From NCBI GenBank assembly GCA_018061265.1, contig JAGOUM010000037.1, positions 1 through 32,178 of the forward strand: DNA of 32,178 nucleotides, written 5' to 3'. Both the position numbers and the translations under genes were made by a program. This document shows positions 24,884 to 32,178 of this stretch, piece after piece (the first letter of the stretch is position 1; each line of letters opens with the position of its first letter). The DNA is from Rhodoferax sp. Lineage in GTDB: Bacteria; Pseudomonadota; Gammaproteobacteria; Burkholderiales; Burkholderiaceae_C. Below the pieces are notes generated by a model. It worked only from the letters and a program-made list of their open reading frames with translations. It did not search any database and was not told where the DNA came from.

Positions 24884-27001
24884 ATGACCACTCGCCAGCT
24901 TTTTGTCACCACCGCCTTGCCTTACGCCAACGGCAATTTCCACATCGGCCACATCATGGAGTACATCCAGGCTGACATCTGGGTGCGTTTTCAGAAGATG
25001 ATGGGCAATTCGGTCGACTTTGTCTGCGCTGACGACACCCATGGGGCACCCATCATGATTGCCGCCGAAAAAGCCGGTGTGACGCCGCAGCAGTTTGTGG
25101 CAGGTATTGCCGCAGGTCGCCAACCCTACCTGGACGGCTTTCACATCGGCTTTGACAATTGGCACAGTACCGATGCCCCCGAAAACCATGAGTTGGCCCA
25201 GGCCATCTACTGCGGGCTCCGTGATAACGTCGATGGCAGCCTGATTGATGTGCGCTCCATCGAGCAGTTTTACGATCCGGCCAAAGGCATGTTTTTGCCA
25301 GACCGTTTTATCAAGGGTGAGTGTCCCAAGTGCCACGCTAAAGACCAGTATGGGGACAATTGTGAAAACTGTGGCGCGGTGTACGCCCCGACAGACCTGA
25401 TTAATCCGTTTTCAGCGCTGTCGGGTGTCAAACCTGAACTGCGGACCTCTGAGCATTACTTTTTCAAGCTGTCTGACCCGCGCTGCGTGGCCTTTTTGCA
25501 AGAGTGGACGCAGGATGGCAAACTGCAACCCGAGGTGGCCAACAAGATCAAGGAATGGTTTTCCGAGCGCACCAACCCGGATGGCAGCACCAGTAACGGC
25601 CTGGGTGACTGGGATATCAGCCGCGATGCGCCGTACTTTGGCATCGAGATTCCTGATGCACCAGGCAAGTACTTTTACGTCTGGCTGGATGCTCCCATTG
25701 GTTACCTGGCATCGCTGAAAAATCTGCTGGGAAAACGCGGGATCGATTTTGATGCCTACATGGCCAACCCCGCGCTGGAGCAATACCACTTTATCGGCAA
25801 AGACATCGTCACCTTTCATACCCTGTTCTGGCCAGCCACCCTGAAATTCAGTGGCCGCAAGGTGCCAACCAACGTCTTTGTGCATGGCTTTCTAACGGTG
25901 AACAATGGCGAAAAAATGAGCAAGAGCCGCGGCACCGGCCTGGACCCGCTCAAGTACTTGAGCCTTGGAATGAACCCCGAGTGGCTGCGCTACTACCTGG
26001 CGGCAAAGCTGTCTGCGCGCAATGAAGACATTGACTTCAATGCCGATGACTTCATGGCCAGGGTCAACAGCGACCTGATTGGCAAATACATCAACATCGC
26101 GTCCCGAGCAGCAGGTTTTCTGACCAAACGTTTTGGTGGGCAGCTCGGCGTTGCCTCCGAAGATGGGGCCGCCTTGCTGCATGATCTGCGCGAGGCACGC
26201 AGCAGCATCGAACAACTGTACGAGGCGCGCGAATATGCCAAAGCACTGCGCGACACCATGCTGTTGGCGGACAGGGTGAATGCTTATGTGGATTTGCACA
26301 AGCCGTGGGACCTGGCCAAGCAGATCGGGCAGGGACCCATGTTGCAGGGTGTGTGCACGGTATTGATCAAGGCGTTTCGCATCCTCACCTGTTACCTCAA
26401 ACCGGTACTGCCAGCACTGGCCACCCAGGTGGAGGAGTTTCTGCGCATTGAGCCATTGAGCTTTGCCAACATCGCCCAGCCGCTGCCCGTGGGCCACACT
26501 ATCAGTTCCTACCAGCATTTGATGCAGCGTGTGGATGTCAAGCAACTTGATGCATTGTTTGAACCTCCAGCCCAATCGGAACAAGCGCAGTCTGCTGCGG
26601 AAATAGAAGTAGATCAAAATCCAGGGGGTGAAGCCATCGCGCCTACCATCGGGATAGAGGAGTTTGCCCGCATCGACCTGAGGATTGCCAAAATTGTGGC
26701 ATGCCAGGCGGTGGCCGGCTCTACCAAACTGCTACAGCTGTCTTTGGACGTGGGCGAGCTTGGCGACGACGGCCAAGGCCTAACCCGAAATGTGTTCAGT
26801 GGTATCGCCAGCAGTTACCAGCCTGAGCAACTGATCGGAAAGCTCACCGTGCTGGTGGCCAACCTGGCACCACGCAAGATGAAATTTGGCATCAGTGAAG
26901 GCATGGTGCTGGCTGCCAGCCATGCCGATGACAAAGCCAGACCGGGCATCTACCTGCTCGAACCGTTTCCCGGTGCATTGCCAGGCATGCGTATTCACTG
27001 A
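24884..27001 (+). CDS. metG: Methionine-tRNA ligase
   Basis: 705 aa, close to the E. coli type (about 680). It has the class I HIGH motif in [11 protein letters not shown] (about 17-26), the four-cysteine zinc knuckle [17 protein letters not shown] (about 147-163), KMSKS in [11 protein letters not shown] (about 343), the anticodon-binding helical domain about 390-550, and a C-terminal tRNA-binding EMAP-like domain about 590-705 joined by an Ala/Glu/Gln linker. It charges tRNA-Met in the cytoplasm, an essential function. The ATG at 24884 gives the normal N terminus [16 protein letters not shown]. The gene is complete. It is not obviously co-transcribed with its upstream neighbour, from which 120 bp separate it. 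Confidence 0.98.
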   Translation: MTTRQLFVTTALPYANGNFHIGHIMEYIQADIWVRFQKMMGNSVDFVCADDTHGAPIMIAAEKAGVTPQQFVAGIAAGRQPYLDGFHIGFDNWHSTDAPENHELAQAIYCGLRDNVDGSLIDVRSIEQFYDPAKGMFLPDRFIKGECPKCHAKDQYGDNCENCGAVYAPTDLINPFSALSGVKPELRTSEHYFFKLSDPRCVAFLQEWTQDGKLQPEVANKIKEWFSERTNPDGSTSNGLGDWDISRDAPYFGIEIPDAPGKYFYVWLDAPIGYLASLKNLLGKRGIDFDAYMANPALEQYHFIGKDIVTFHTLFWPATLKFSGRKVPTNVFVHGFLTVNNGEKMSKSRGTGLDPLKYLSLGMNPEWLRYYLAAKLSARNEDIDFNADDFMARVNSDLIGKYINIASRAAGFLTKRFGGQLGVASEDGAALLHDLREARSSIEQLYEAREYAKALRDTMLLADRVNAYVDLHKPWDLAKQIGQGPMLQGVCTVLIKAFRILTCYLKPVLPALATQVEEFLRIEPLSFANIAQPLPVGHTISSYQHLMQRVDVKQLDALFEPPAQSEQAQSAAEIEVDQNPGGEAIAPTIGIEEFARIDLRIAKIVACQAVAGSTKLLQLSLDVGELGDDGQGLTRNVFSGIASSYQPEQLIGKLTVLVANLAPRKMKFGISEGMVLAASHADDKARPGIYLLEPFPGALPGMRIH

Positions 27002-27042
27002 GCCGCCGCCCGGCGTACGCGCGCTTGAATGCTTTGTAGAAT

Positions 27043-27063
27043 GTTGTTGAATCAATTCACAAC
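27043..27063. promoter_or_regulatory. Inverted repeat upstream of vapB (candidate autorepression operator)
   Basis: TGAAT-CA-ATTCA (27048-27059) is extended by GTTG on the left and CAAC on the right with one unpaired T. It ends 15 bp before the vapB ATG. Antitoxin-toxin complexes of VapBC systems bind such repeats over their own promoter. Position and symmetry support this; binding is inferred. Confidence 0.45.
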
Positions 27064-27078
27064 AAAAGGTCGGTGTGT

Positions 27079-27312
27079 ATGCCCACTGTCAATTTCAGCG
27101 TTCCCGAGGATGTCAAGGAGGCGTTCAACAATACGTTTGAGGGGCAGAACAAGAGTGCGGTGATTGCCGACCTGATGCGGGAAGCGGTGGATCGGGCCAA
27201 AGGGCAGCAGCGCGCCAAAGAGGCCTATCAGCGCATCTTGCTGCGCCGCCAGCGGGCCCCGGTGGTGACCGAAGCGCAAATTCGCGCCGCGCGAGAGGAA
27301 GGTCGCGCATGA
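27079..27312 (+). CDS. Putative VapB-type antitoxin (ribbon-helix-helix-like)
   Basis: 77 aa. The N-terminal half (VNFSVPEDVKEAFNNTF...SAVIADLMREAV) has the strand-helix-helix pattern of a ribbon-helix-helix DNA-binding dimer. The basic, charged C-terminal tail (about 45-77) would be the flexible part that blocks the toxin. The stop overlaps the start of the PIN-domain gene by four bases (ATGA), the usual antitoxin-first order, and an inverted repeat lies just upstream. ATG 27079 is preferred over a GTG two codons upstream. It probably neutralises the neighbouring PIN protein and represses the operon. The exact antitoxin family is uncertain. Confidence 0.75.
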   Translation: MPTVNFSVPEDVKEAFNNTFEGQNKSAVIADLMREAVDRAKGQQRAKEAYQRILLRRQRAPVVTEAQIRAAREEGRA

Positions 27313-27734
27313 TCGCCGTGGTCGACGCCAGCGTGGCGGTGAAGTGGTTTCTGGCGGCCCATCCCCAGGAGCAGGATACCGACCTGGCGCTAAAGATCCT
27401 CGAACAATCGGTGTTGGGTTTTTTGACTTTTGTGCAACCGCCTCATTTTGTGGCGGAAGTCGCGGCGGTGCTGATGCGCTTGAAGCCGGCTGATGCACGT
27501 GACGATCTGCATGATTTGCTCAATATCCGGCAGCAACTCATAGCCACACCGGAGATGTATGTGACAGCGCTCAAACTGGCCATGCGATACCAGCATCACC
27601 TGTTTGAAACCCTGTACCACGCGGTGGCCTTGCATACGCCGGGCGCAACTCTGATTACCGCGAACCAAGCGTATGTAGCGCACGCCGGCAAAGAGGGCAG
27701 CATCACCCTCTTGTCCGAACTCGAGCATGGTTGA
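27309..27734 (+). CDS. vapC: PIN-domain protein, VapC-type toxin
   Basis: 141 aa PIN domain. Asp6 in MIAVVDASVAVKWF and Glu50 in FVAEVAAVL are the first two acidic positions of the VapC nuclease site. The third position, usually Asp in a YDALY-type motif, is Glu100 (HHLFETLYHAVAL), and the usual Asp of the TAD motif is Asn119 (LITANQAY). VapC enzymes are Mg-dependent RNases that cut tRNA or rRNA; with these two substitutions activity could be reduced or the metal site altered. It overlaps its antitoxin gene by four bases, and the next gene may overlap its stop. The family is firm; activity is uncertain. Confidence 0.87.
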   Translation: MIAVVDASVAVKWFLAAHPQEQDTDLALKILEQSVLGFLTFVQPPHFVAEVAAVLMRLKPADARDDLHDLLNIRQQLIATPEMYVTALKLAMRYQHHLFETLYHAVALHTPGATLITANQAYVAHAGKEGSITLLSELEHG

Positions 27735-28225
27735 CTGGTAGGGTGCAAACAGCGGTGACTGCTTTTGATCTACGCGCAGCGCAGTTCCCCCAAGAGCTGC
27801 CGCTGGTTCGCAGCCTATTTGAGGAGTATGCGGAAAGCCTGGGCATTGATTTGTGTTTTCAGAACTTTGCTGACGAGTTGCGCTGCCTTCCCGGCAAATA
27901 CCAGGTGCCGCAGGGTGCACTGCTGCTGGCGTGGGAGGATGGGCAAGCGCTGGGATGTGTGGCGATGCGACCGGTTGACCACAATCGATGCGAAATGAAG
28001 CGCCTGTATGTTCGGCCCGAAGCACGCGGGCGGCAGCTGGGGCTTTTGCTTGCGCAGCAGATATGCGCGCTGGCACACAACGCGGGATACCGCCAGATCT
28101 GCCTGGACACTTTGCCCAGCATGCTGGCGGCCAGACAGTTGTATGACAAGCTGGGGTTCAGACCCGTCGCCCCCTATGTTTTTAACCCCATCGACGGGGT
28201 GATTTTTCTCGGACTTGATCTTTAG
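27731..28225 (+). CDS. GNAT-family N-acetyltransferase
   Basis: Up to 164 aa. The GNAT core includes the strand ALLLAWEDGQALGCVAMRP in part, MKRLYVRPEARGRQLG with the acetyl-CoA pyrophosphate-binding loop (R-x-x-x-R-G-R-Q-L-G), and the C-terminal LDTLPSMLAARQLYDKLGF. It transfers an acetyl group from acetyl-CoA to an unknown acceptor. The start is uncertain: TTG 27731 overlaps the vapC stop, while GTG 27743 and GTG 27755 are alternatives, the last giving the VTAFDLRAA start most like relatives. No ribosome site decides. The close or overlapping junction with vapC suggests co-transcription; whether it is part of the toxin system is unknown. Confidence 0.85.
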   Translation: MTGRVQTAVTAFDLRAAQFPQELPLVRSLFEEYAESLGIDLCFQNFADELRCLPGKYQVPQGALLLAWEDGQALGCVAMRPVDHNRCEMKRLYVRPEARGRQLGLLLAQQICALAHNAGYRQICLDTLPSMLAARQLYDKLGFRPVAPYVFNPIDGVIFLGLDL

Positions 28226-28252
28226 TCTCAGCCACTTGCCTCACATCTAGCC

Positions 28253-29305
28253 ATGCGCCCAGCCCAACTGACTGCCGTCCTTGAACGCGAATTTCTCAGT
28301 ACATCCGAGGGTCATCACACTCCCGTGATGCTTTGGGGCCCGCCCGGCGTCGGCAAGTCCCAAATCGTGTCACAGATCGGGATGCGCCATCAGGCCCCGG
28401 TGATCGACATCCGGCTGTCACAAATGGAGCCCTCTGACTTGCGCGGCATTCCGTTTCGGGTGGGTGAGCTGGTGCAGTGGGCAGTGCCGGCCATGCTGCC
28501 CGATTTGCAACGCCATGGTGCACGCGGTGTGCTGTTTCTGGATGAAATCACCTCGGCGCCACCTGCGGTGTCGGCGGCGGCTTATCAGCTGATTCTTGAC
28601 CGTCGACTGGGGGACTACCAGATTCCGGCAGGCTGGGTTATTTTTGCCGCTGGCAATCGCCAGGGTGACCGGGGCGTGACTTACGCCATGCCAGCGCCAT
28701 TGGCCAACCGGTTCTCGCATTTTGAAATCTCCGTGAACCTCGACGATTGGGCGGCTTGGGCATACTCCAGCGGGATTGATGAACGCCTGATTGCGTTTCT
28801 GCGTTTCAAACCGGAGTTGTTGTTTGCCTTTGATGCCGCCCGTACGCTGGCGGGTGAAATGGCCTTTCCCAGTCCCCGATCATGGGAGTTTGCGCACCGT
28901 GCGTTGCAGAAGTTTGGCGACAGCCCGGATCTTTTGACGGGTGCCCTGTGTGCCTGCGTTGGCCGTGCTGCCGGGGTGGAGTGTGCGGCGTTTATTGACA
29001 GCCTGGGTCGTTTGCCGGATCTGGATGCGATCACCGCCGGGCAGGACGCGGCGGTACCTGCAGAGCTTGACCTTCAATACGCGGTGGCGGCGGCACTGGC
29101 CGGACGGGCGCTGCGTGCCAAGGGCAAGCCCGAGGCCAAACAGGTGTGGGGGCACATTCTGAACTACGCCCAGCGGCTGCCGCTCAAAGAGATGGGTGTG
29201 ATGCTGGTCTCTGACATGCACCGGGGCATTGGGTCGGCCCTGTTTTCAGTGCCACAGTTTGCGGGGTGGGCGAATGCCGTTGCAGACATCGTCCTCTACG
29301 AGTAA
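28253..29305 (+). CDS. MoxR-type AAA+ ATPase
   Basis: 350 aa. Walker A GPPGVGKS is at 29-36, Walker B VLFLDEI at about 93-99, sensor-1 Asn135 in FAAGNRQGD, and the arginine of ANRFSHFEI near 153 is the usual MoxR segment before sensor 2. The C-terminal 150 residues form the helical lid. MoxR ATPases act as chaperones that remodel or insert cofactors into partners, almost always with a VWA protein encoded next to them, as here. The gene overlaps the VWA gene start by 32 bp. It starts 27 bp after the acetyltransferase, so it may share that transcript. The target is unknown. Confidence 0.9.
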   Translation: MRPAQLTAVLEREFLSTSEGHHTPVMLWGPPGVGKSQIVSQIGMRHQAPVIDIRLSQMEPSDLRGIPFRVGELVQWAVPAMLPDLQRHGARGVLFLDEITSAPPAVSAAAYQLILDRRLGDYQIPAGWVIFAAGNRQGDRGVTYAMPAPLANRFSHFEISVNLDDWAAWAYSSGIDERLIAFLRFKPELLFAFDAARTLAGEMAFPSPRSWEFAHRALQKFGDSPDLLTGALCACVGRAAGVECAAFIDSLGRLPDLDAITAGQDAAVPAELDLQYAVAAALAGRALRAKGKPEAKQVWGHILNYAQRLPLKEMGVMLVSDMHRGIGSALFSVPQFAGWANAVADIVLYE

Positions 29306-30677
29306 CGACGGCCTGGGCCATGGTGGCGTGGCAGTTCCTGCACCTGCCACAGCGCGGCAGGAGCTGACCGAGGCCACACGCCAGGCGGCAGCGGCCAAAC
29401 TGGCGGCTGCGCGCACCCGGCTGATTCTGGACAAGCCGTTTCTCGGTGCGCTGGTACTGCGGCTGCCATTGACCGAAGCGGGACACTGGTGCAAAACCAC
29501 CGGTACCGATGCGCGCAGGCTCTACTACAACCCGCAGTGGATTGACTCCCTGAGCAGTGCACAAACCCAGTTTGCGCTGGCGCACGAGGCGCTGCACTGT
29601 GCGCTTGGCCATTTTGTCCGTCGTGGCAGCCGTGTCGTGCGTATCTGGGATCTGGCCTGCGACTTTGCCATCAACCCGCTGCTGCTTGACGAAGGTCTCA
29701 AGCCCCCGCTGGGTGCCCAGGTACTGGACGTCTACCGTGGCATGTCCGCTGAGGAAATTTACCCATGTATTCAGGACACACTCGACAGCGAGCAGTTTGA
29801 CGATCATCTTTGGGACGGCGAAGACGGTGGTCAGGCGGCAGGGGGGCGTGGCCAGTCCGATACCCAGGGGCAGGGTGGTGGTGACCAAGCTGATGCCCAT
29901 ACCGGTCAACAAGGCAGTCAAGCGCAAGAAACCGAAGTGGATGAACAGGATGAGGGTGCATCCACCGCGCCGGATCAGCCTGGACAAACCGCGGGTGCCG
30001 ATGTCGAAAGCGCGCCTGCACCGTTAAGCGCCCAAGAGAAGGAAATTCTGCAACAGCAGTGGCAGCGTTTTATGGCGGCTGCGGCCCGGCGCGCCGCTGA
30101 AGCCGGCAAGTTTTCGGGCATCATGGCGCGGTTGATGCATGAGGCGCTGGCGCCGCAAATTTCGTGGCGTGCGGTGTTGGCACACTACCTGGTGCAGGCC
30201 GCTCGTGATGATTACAGCTGGCAGCGCCCCTCGCGCCGCAGTGCAAGCCATGGGGATGAGGCACTTTTTCCCAGCTTGCGCAGCCACAGTGGCCACATCG
30301 TGGTGGCGCTTGACACCTCCGGATCCATCGGGGAAGAGGATCTGGCCCAGTTTGCCGGTGAGCTGGATGCCATCAAGGGCACACTAACGGTGCGCCTGAC
30401 CCTGCTCGCTTGTGACGCGGCACTGGCCCCCGATGGGCCCTGGATTACGGAGCCCTGGGAGACGTTCCGCCTGCCGCGCGTGTTTTCCGGAGGCGGTGGC
30501 ACCGCATTCGCACCCGTCTTTGACTGGATCGAGCGCTCATTTTGTCAACCCGACGCTCTGGTGTACTTTACTGATGCGCAAGGTGACATCCCGGCAAGCC
30601 CACCCAGCTACCCCGTGCTCTGGCTGGTCAAAGGCAAATCACCTGTGCCTTGGGGTCAACGCATACAACTGAACTGA
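29274..30677 (+). CDS. VWA-like protein with N-terminal putative metallopeptidase domain
   Basis: 467 aa. The N-terminal half (about 35-180) has a zinc-peptidase-like HEALH at 104-108 with a further His at 113, as in the VWA-like/DUF2201 family. Residues about 180-260 are a low-complexity linker rich in Gly, Gln, Asp and Glu. The C-terminal VWA-like domain (about 335-467) has the MIDAS motif DTSGS at 347-351. Such proteins partner MoxR ATPases, and the metal-ion site binds the substrate or target. ATG 29274 overlaps moxR by 32 bp; an upstream open frame exists but lacks family similarity. Whether the HExxH is catalytic is not known. The domain calls are strong; the cellular role is unknown. 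Confidence 0.87.
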   Translation: MPLQTSSSTSNDGLGHGGVAVPAPATARQELTEATRQAAAAKLAAARTRLILDKPFLGALVLRLPLTEAGHWCKTTGTDARRLYYNPQWIDSLSSAQTQFALAHEALHCALGHFVRRGSRVVRIWDLACDFAINPLLLDEGLKPPLGAQVLDVYRGMSAEEIYPCIQDTLDSEQFDDHLWDGEDGGQAAGGRGQSDTQGQGGGDQADAHTGQQGSQAQETEVDEQDEGASTAPDQPGQTAGADVESAPAPLSAQEKEILQQQWQRFMAAAARRAAEAGKFSGIMARLMHEALAPQISWRAVLAHYLVQAARDDYSWQRPSRRSASHGDEALFPSLRSHSGHIVVALDTSGSIGEEDLAQFAGELDAIKGTLTVRLTLLACDAALAPDGPWITEPWETFRLPRVFSGGGGTAFAPVFDWIERSFCQPDALVYFTDAQGDIPASPPSYPVLWLVKGKSPVPWGQRIQLN

Positions 30678-30680
30678 TCC

Positions 30681-31727
30681 ATGGCTGCTGAACTGTCTCC
30701 TGAAGATGACTTGCGTTTGAATGTGCTGCTGGCGGGCGAGGTGTATGCCGTGCGCATTGATGAGGGACAACAAACCTTGTATGCGCTCACCAGCAAGGGT
30801 GAAGCCAAAGTCACGCTGCACCGCAATTGCCGCCCCGATCTGTACGTGCAACGTGTGCGGGAACTGCTCGGTGGCCATGCCATGGGGTCGCCCGGGGGTT
30901 ATCCGGTGCATCTGATGCGCTGGAACAGCATGGGCCAAAGCAATGCCCGAAGTCTGGAGGCACTGCTCAAGCTGGGTGAGCCGGAAGCAGTGCGCGCCGT
31001 GGCGCAGGCCCCGGCCATGACCGATGAGCTGGCTCGGCGTGCCTGGTGGGCACTGCCTTCGATGGAGGTTGCCCGCTATCTTCTGGCTCACTCTTCGGTC
31101 TGCTCAGGTGTGACCGGACCGGTGGTGGCGGAGTACCTGATCGAGCATTTGCCGTTTGAGGAGAACCCCGTTCAGGCCATGAACGCAATTCGCGCAGTGC
31201 TGGGTGCCAGGCTGATGTCGAATGAGGTGGCCACCTCCCTGTGGGCCAAGTCCAAACACCGTCCCCACTACTTTCTCGGGTTTCTGGAGCATCAACCAGA
31301 CCATCTGCCGCCCGAAATGCCGCGCTCACTGGATGAGAATTTGGCATGCATCCTGGCCAGTGCAGTGGCCCGTGACGACCTTTGGGCGGTCACATTGGCC
31401 CGATGCCACAGTGCCAACGGACAGAGCTATTTGCGCGCCATGATGCTGGCGCTGGACAAACCACCGGCACCCGAGGCGGTATTCCTGGCGCTTGATCTTC
31501 TTGGACGCTATTTTGCGGCACTGCGCAACCTGGCTATGCCTGGTGACTGGCCGCCATCTCTCGTGCGAGAGGTGCAGGCGATGCATGCTTTGAGTCTGGT
31601 CAATCAACAATTGGCAGCACCCATTCTCAGCAAGACCACGGCGGTTGGCCCCTTGATGCGCCGCCATCTGGAGCCTGTGCTGGCACCGCTGCTGGCTCAC
31701 ATCCAGATACTGCGGGGCAAGGCATGA
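30681..31727 (+). CDS. DsrS-like protein
   Basis: 348 aa, soluble, mostly helical after a beta-rich start. The opening SPEDDLRLNVLLAGEVYAVRI, the VRELLGGHAMGSPGGYPV region and the RWNSMGQ segment resemble proteins annotated as DsrS, the last gene of the dsr sulfur-oxidation cluster in Allochromatium, whose biochemical role is not established. I recognise this from memory and could not align it. No dsrAB, dsrC or other sulfur gene is in the window, so the name does not imply sulfur metabolism. It starts 3 bp after the VWA gene and overlaps the next small gene by four bases, so it is part of the MoxR/VWA operon. Later residues (about 100-340) look like helical repeats. Confidence 0.6.
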   Translation: MAAELSPEDDLRLNVLLAGEVYAVRIDEGQQTLYALTSKGEAKVTLHRNCRPDLYVQRVRELLGGHAMGSPGGYPVHLMRWNSMGQSNARSLEALLKLGEPEAVRAVAQAPAMTDELARRAWWALPSMEVARYLLAHSSVCSGVTGPVVAEYLIEHLPFEENPVQAMNAIRAVLGARLMSNEVATSLWAKSKHRPHYFLGFLEHQPDHLPPEMPRSLDENLACILASAVARDDLWAVTLARCHSANGQSYLRAMMLALDKPPAPEAVFLALDLLGRYFAALRNLAMPGDWPPSLVREVQAMHALSLVNQQLAAPILSKTTAVGPLMRRHLEPVLAPLLAHIQILRGKA

Positions 31728-31972
31728 GTGCCACCCCGCGGTTGGATCCGGACCTTGCGCAGCCGGTCCAAGCATGCTTTGCCATCGCACAGGTTAAGCG
31801 CGGAAAGCGCAAGCGGTTTGCAGAAAACTGCGTTGAGGTTGTGGCCGACGAGGCAACCGCTTTGGCGCAGGCCCAGCCGGAAATGGGGCGCCATGCGGTG
31901 GAGGTGATTGGCCCGTCGCGCTCTTCCGAAGGTTTGCGGCTTTACTACTTGGTGCGCTGGTTGGGCGCATGA
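31724..31972 (+). CDS. Small protein of unknown function, last gene of the MoxR/VWA operon
   Basis: 82 aa. It overlaps the DsrS-like gene by four bases (ATGA), so it is probably translated with it. The sequence has a basic patch (QVKRGKRKRFAENCVEVV) followed by a helix and a C-terminal strand-rich end (EGLRLYYLVRWLGA). I do not recognise a family. Its 3' end overlaps the convergent guaD gene by 28 bp. The codon pattern and operon position support a real gene, perhaps a small partner of the MoxR/VWA/DsrS-like proteins. Confidence 0.7.
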   Translation: MSATPRLDPDLAQPVQACFAIAQVKRGKRKRFAENCVEVVADEATALAQAQPEMGRHAVEVIGPSRSSEGLRLYYLVRWLGA

Positions 31973-32178
31973 CCGCACTGGGAGACCACGGTGCGCTCGA
32001 CCAGCCGGTCGTCTCCGAGCACAATCATTGAAAACAACAGTTCGTCCAGACTATTGGCCAATGCCGTCTTGCGTGCCAGCAGGGGCGTGGCCTGCGGATT
32101 GAGCAGCACAAAGTCGGCCTCACAGCCTGGCAGCAGGTTGCCTACCACGCCTTCCAGACCCAACGCACGCGCAGCTCC
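31945..32178 (-). CDS. guaD: Guanine deaminase, C-terminal part
   Basis: The last 77 codons and stop of a gene whose start lies beyond the right edge. GAARALGLEGVVGNLLPG, the strand EADFVLLNP and ATPLLARKTALANSLDELLF match the C terminus of guanine deaminase, an amidohydrolase-fold zinc enzyme that converts guanine to xanthine plus ammonia. The active-site part is not in view, so catalytic residues cannot be checked. The final eight residues look like a slightly extended tail. It converges on, and overlaps by 28 bp, the small-protein gene. Confidence 0.85.
   Translation of the reverse strand, partial: GAARALGLEGVVGNLLPGCEADFVLLNPQATPLLARKTALANSLDELLFSMIVLGDDRLVERTVVSQCGHAPNQRTK

Noticed and set aside
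30681-31727. Taking the DsrS-like gene as proof of sulfur oxidation
   Set aside because: No dsrAB, dsrEFH, dsrC or other sulfur gene is in the window, and the biochemical role of DsrS is not established.
1-32178. CRISPR arrays, insertion sequences, prophage genes, tRNA or rRNA genes
   Set aside because: No repeated spacer pattern, transposase, integrase, terminal repeats or cloverleaf-like sequence was seen on either strand by reading.

Overview
The window looks like chromosomal DNA of a Burkholderiales bacterium, most likely a Comamonadaceae member near Rhodoferax/Polaromonas. The reasons are the GC-rich coding, the beta-type RpoH behind a CIRCE element, the urtABCDE organisation and the mobA/mobR pair first described in Comamonas. 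This placement is an inference from gene content; no 16S or tRNA gene is present. The window is densely coded, and no gap without a gene exceeds about 210 bp. It starts and ends inside genes: mobA at the left edge and guaD at the right.

Layout. (1) 1-5105, metabolism: a 5'-terminal fragment of a 3-hydroxybenzoate 4-monooxygenase gene (mobA, minus) diverges from a MarR regulator (mobR). Then come a DcuB C4-dicarboxylate transporter behind a perfect 22-bp palindrome, a membrane-anchored MsrA, and a coniferyl-aldehyde dehydrogenase (calB). (2) 5194-12539, signalling, all minus: a 1121-aa multi-sensor diguanylate cyclase and two hybrid histidine kinases, probably one transcription unit read kinase-kinase-cyclase. 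(3) 12713-18474: a complete urea ABC transporter operon urtABCDE, with a long hairpin between urtA and urtB and no urease genes in view. (4) 18548-20554, minus: rpoH with a perfect CIRCE (HrcA) operator upstream, preceded by an HDOD-domain gene. (5) 20675-24092: selD, a convergent FAD/NAD(P) oxidoreductase of the type fused to SelD in some bacteria, and the Fe-S carrier/ParA-like ATPase apbC (mrp) with a good intrinsic terminator. (6) 24299-27001: a secreted YciI-like protein and metG. (7) 27079-31972: a co-directional run of vapB, vapC, a GNAT acetyltransferase, a MoxR AAA ATPase, a metallopeptidase-like/VWA protein, a DsrS-like protein and an 82-aa protein of unknown function. (8) The 3' end of a guanine deaminase gene (minus).

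How the genes may work together. mobA, calB and dcuB fit a cell that consumes plant-derived aromatics and dicarboxylates. The urt operon imports urea, and guaD belongs to purine nitrogen salvage. The MoxR/VWA/DsrS-like/small-protein cassette is the most plausible poorly described system. Its genes overlap or nearly touch, and it pairs a MoxR ATPase with a VWA protein that also carries an HExxH motif, plus two proteins without an assigned biochemical role. The other strong signals are the CIRCE site ahead of rpoH, a VapC whose PIN acidic residues are partly substituted, and selD next to an unfused version of its usual fusion partner.
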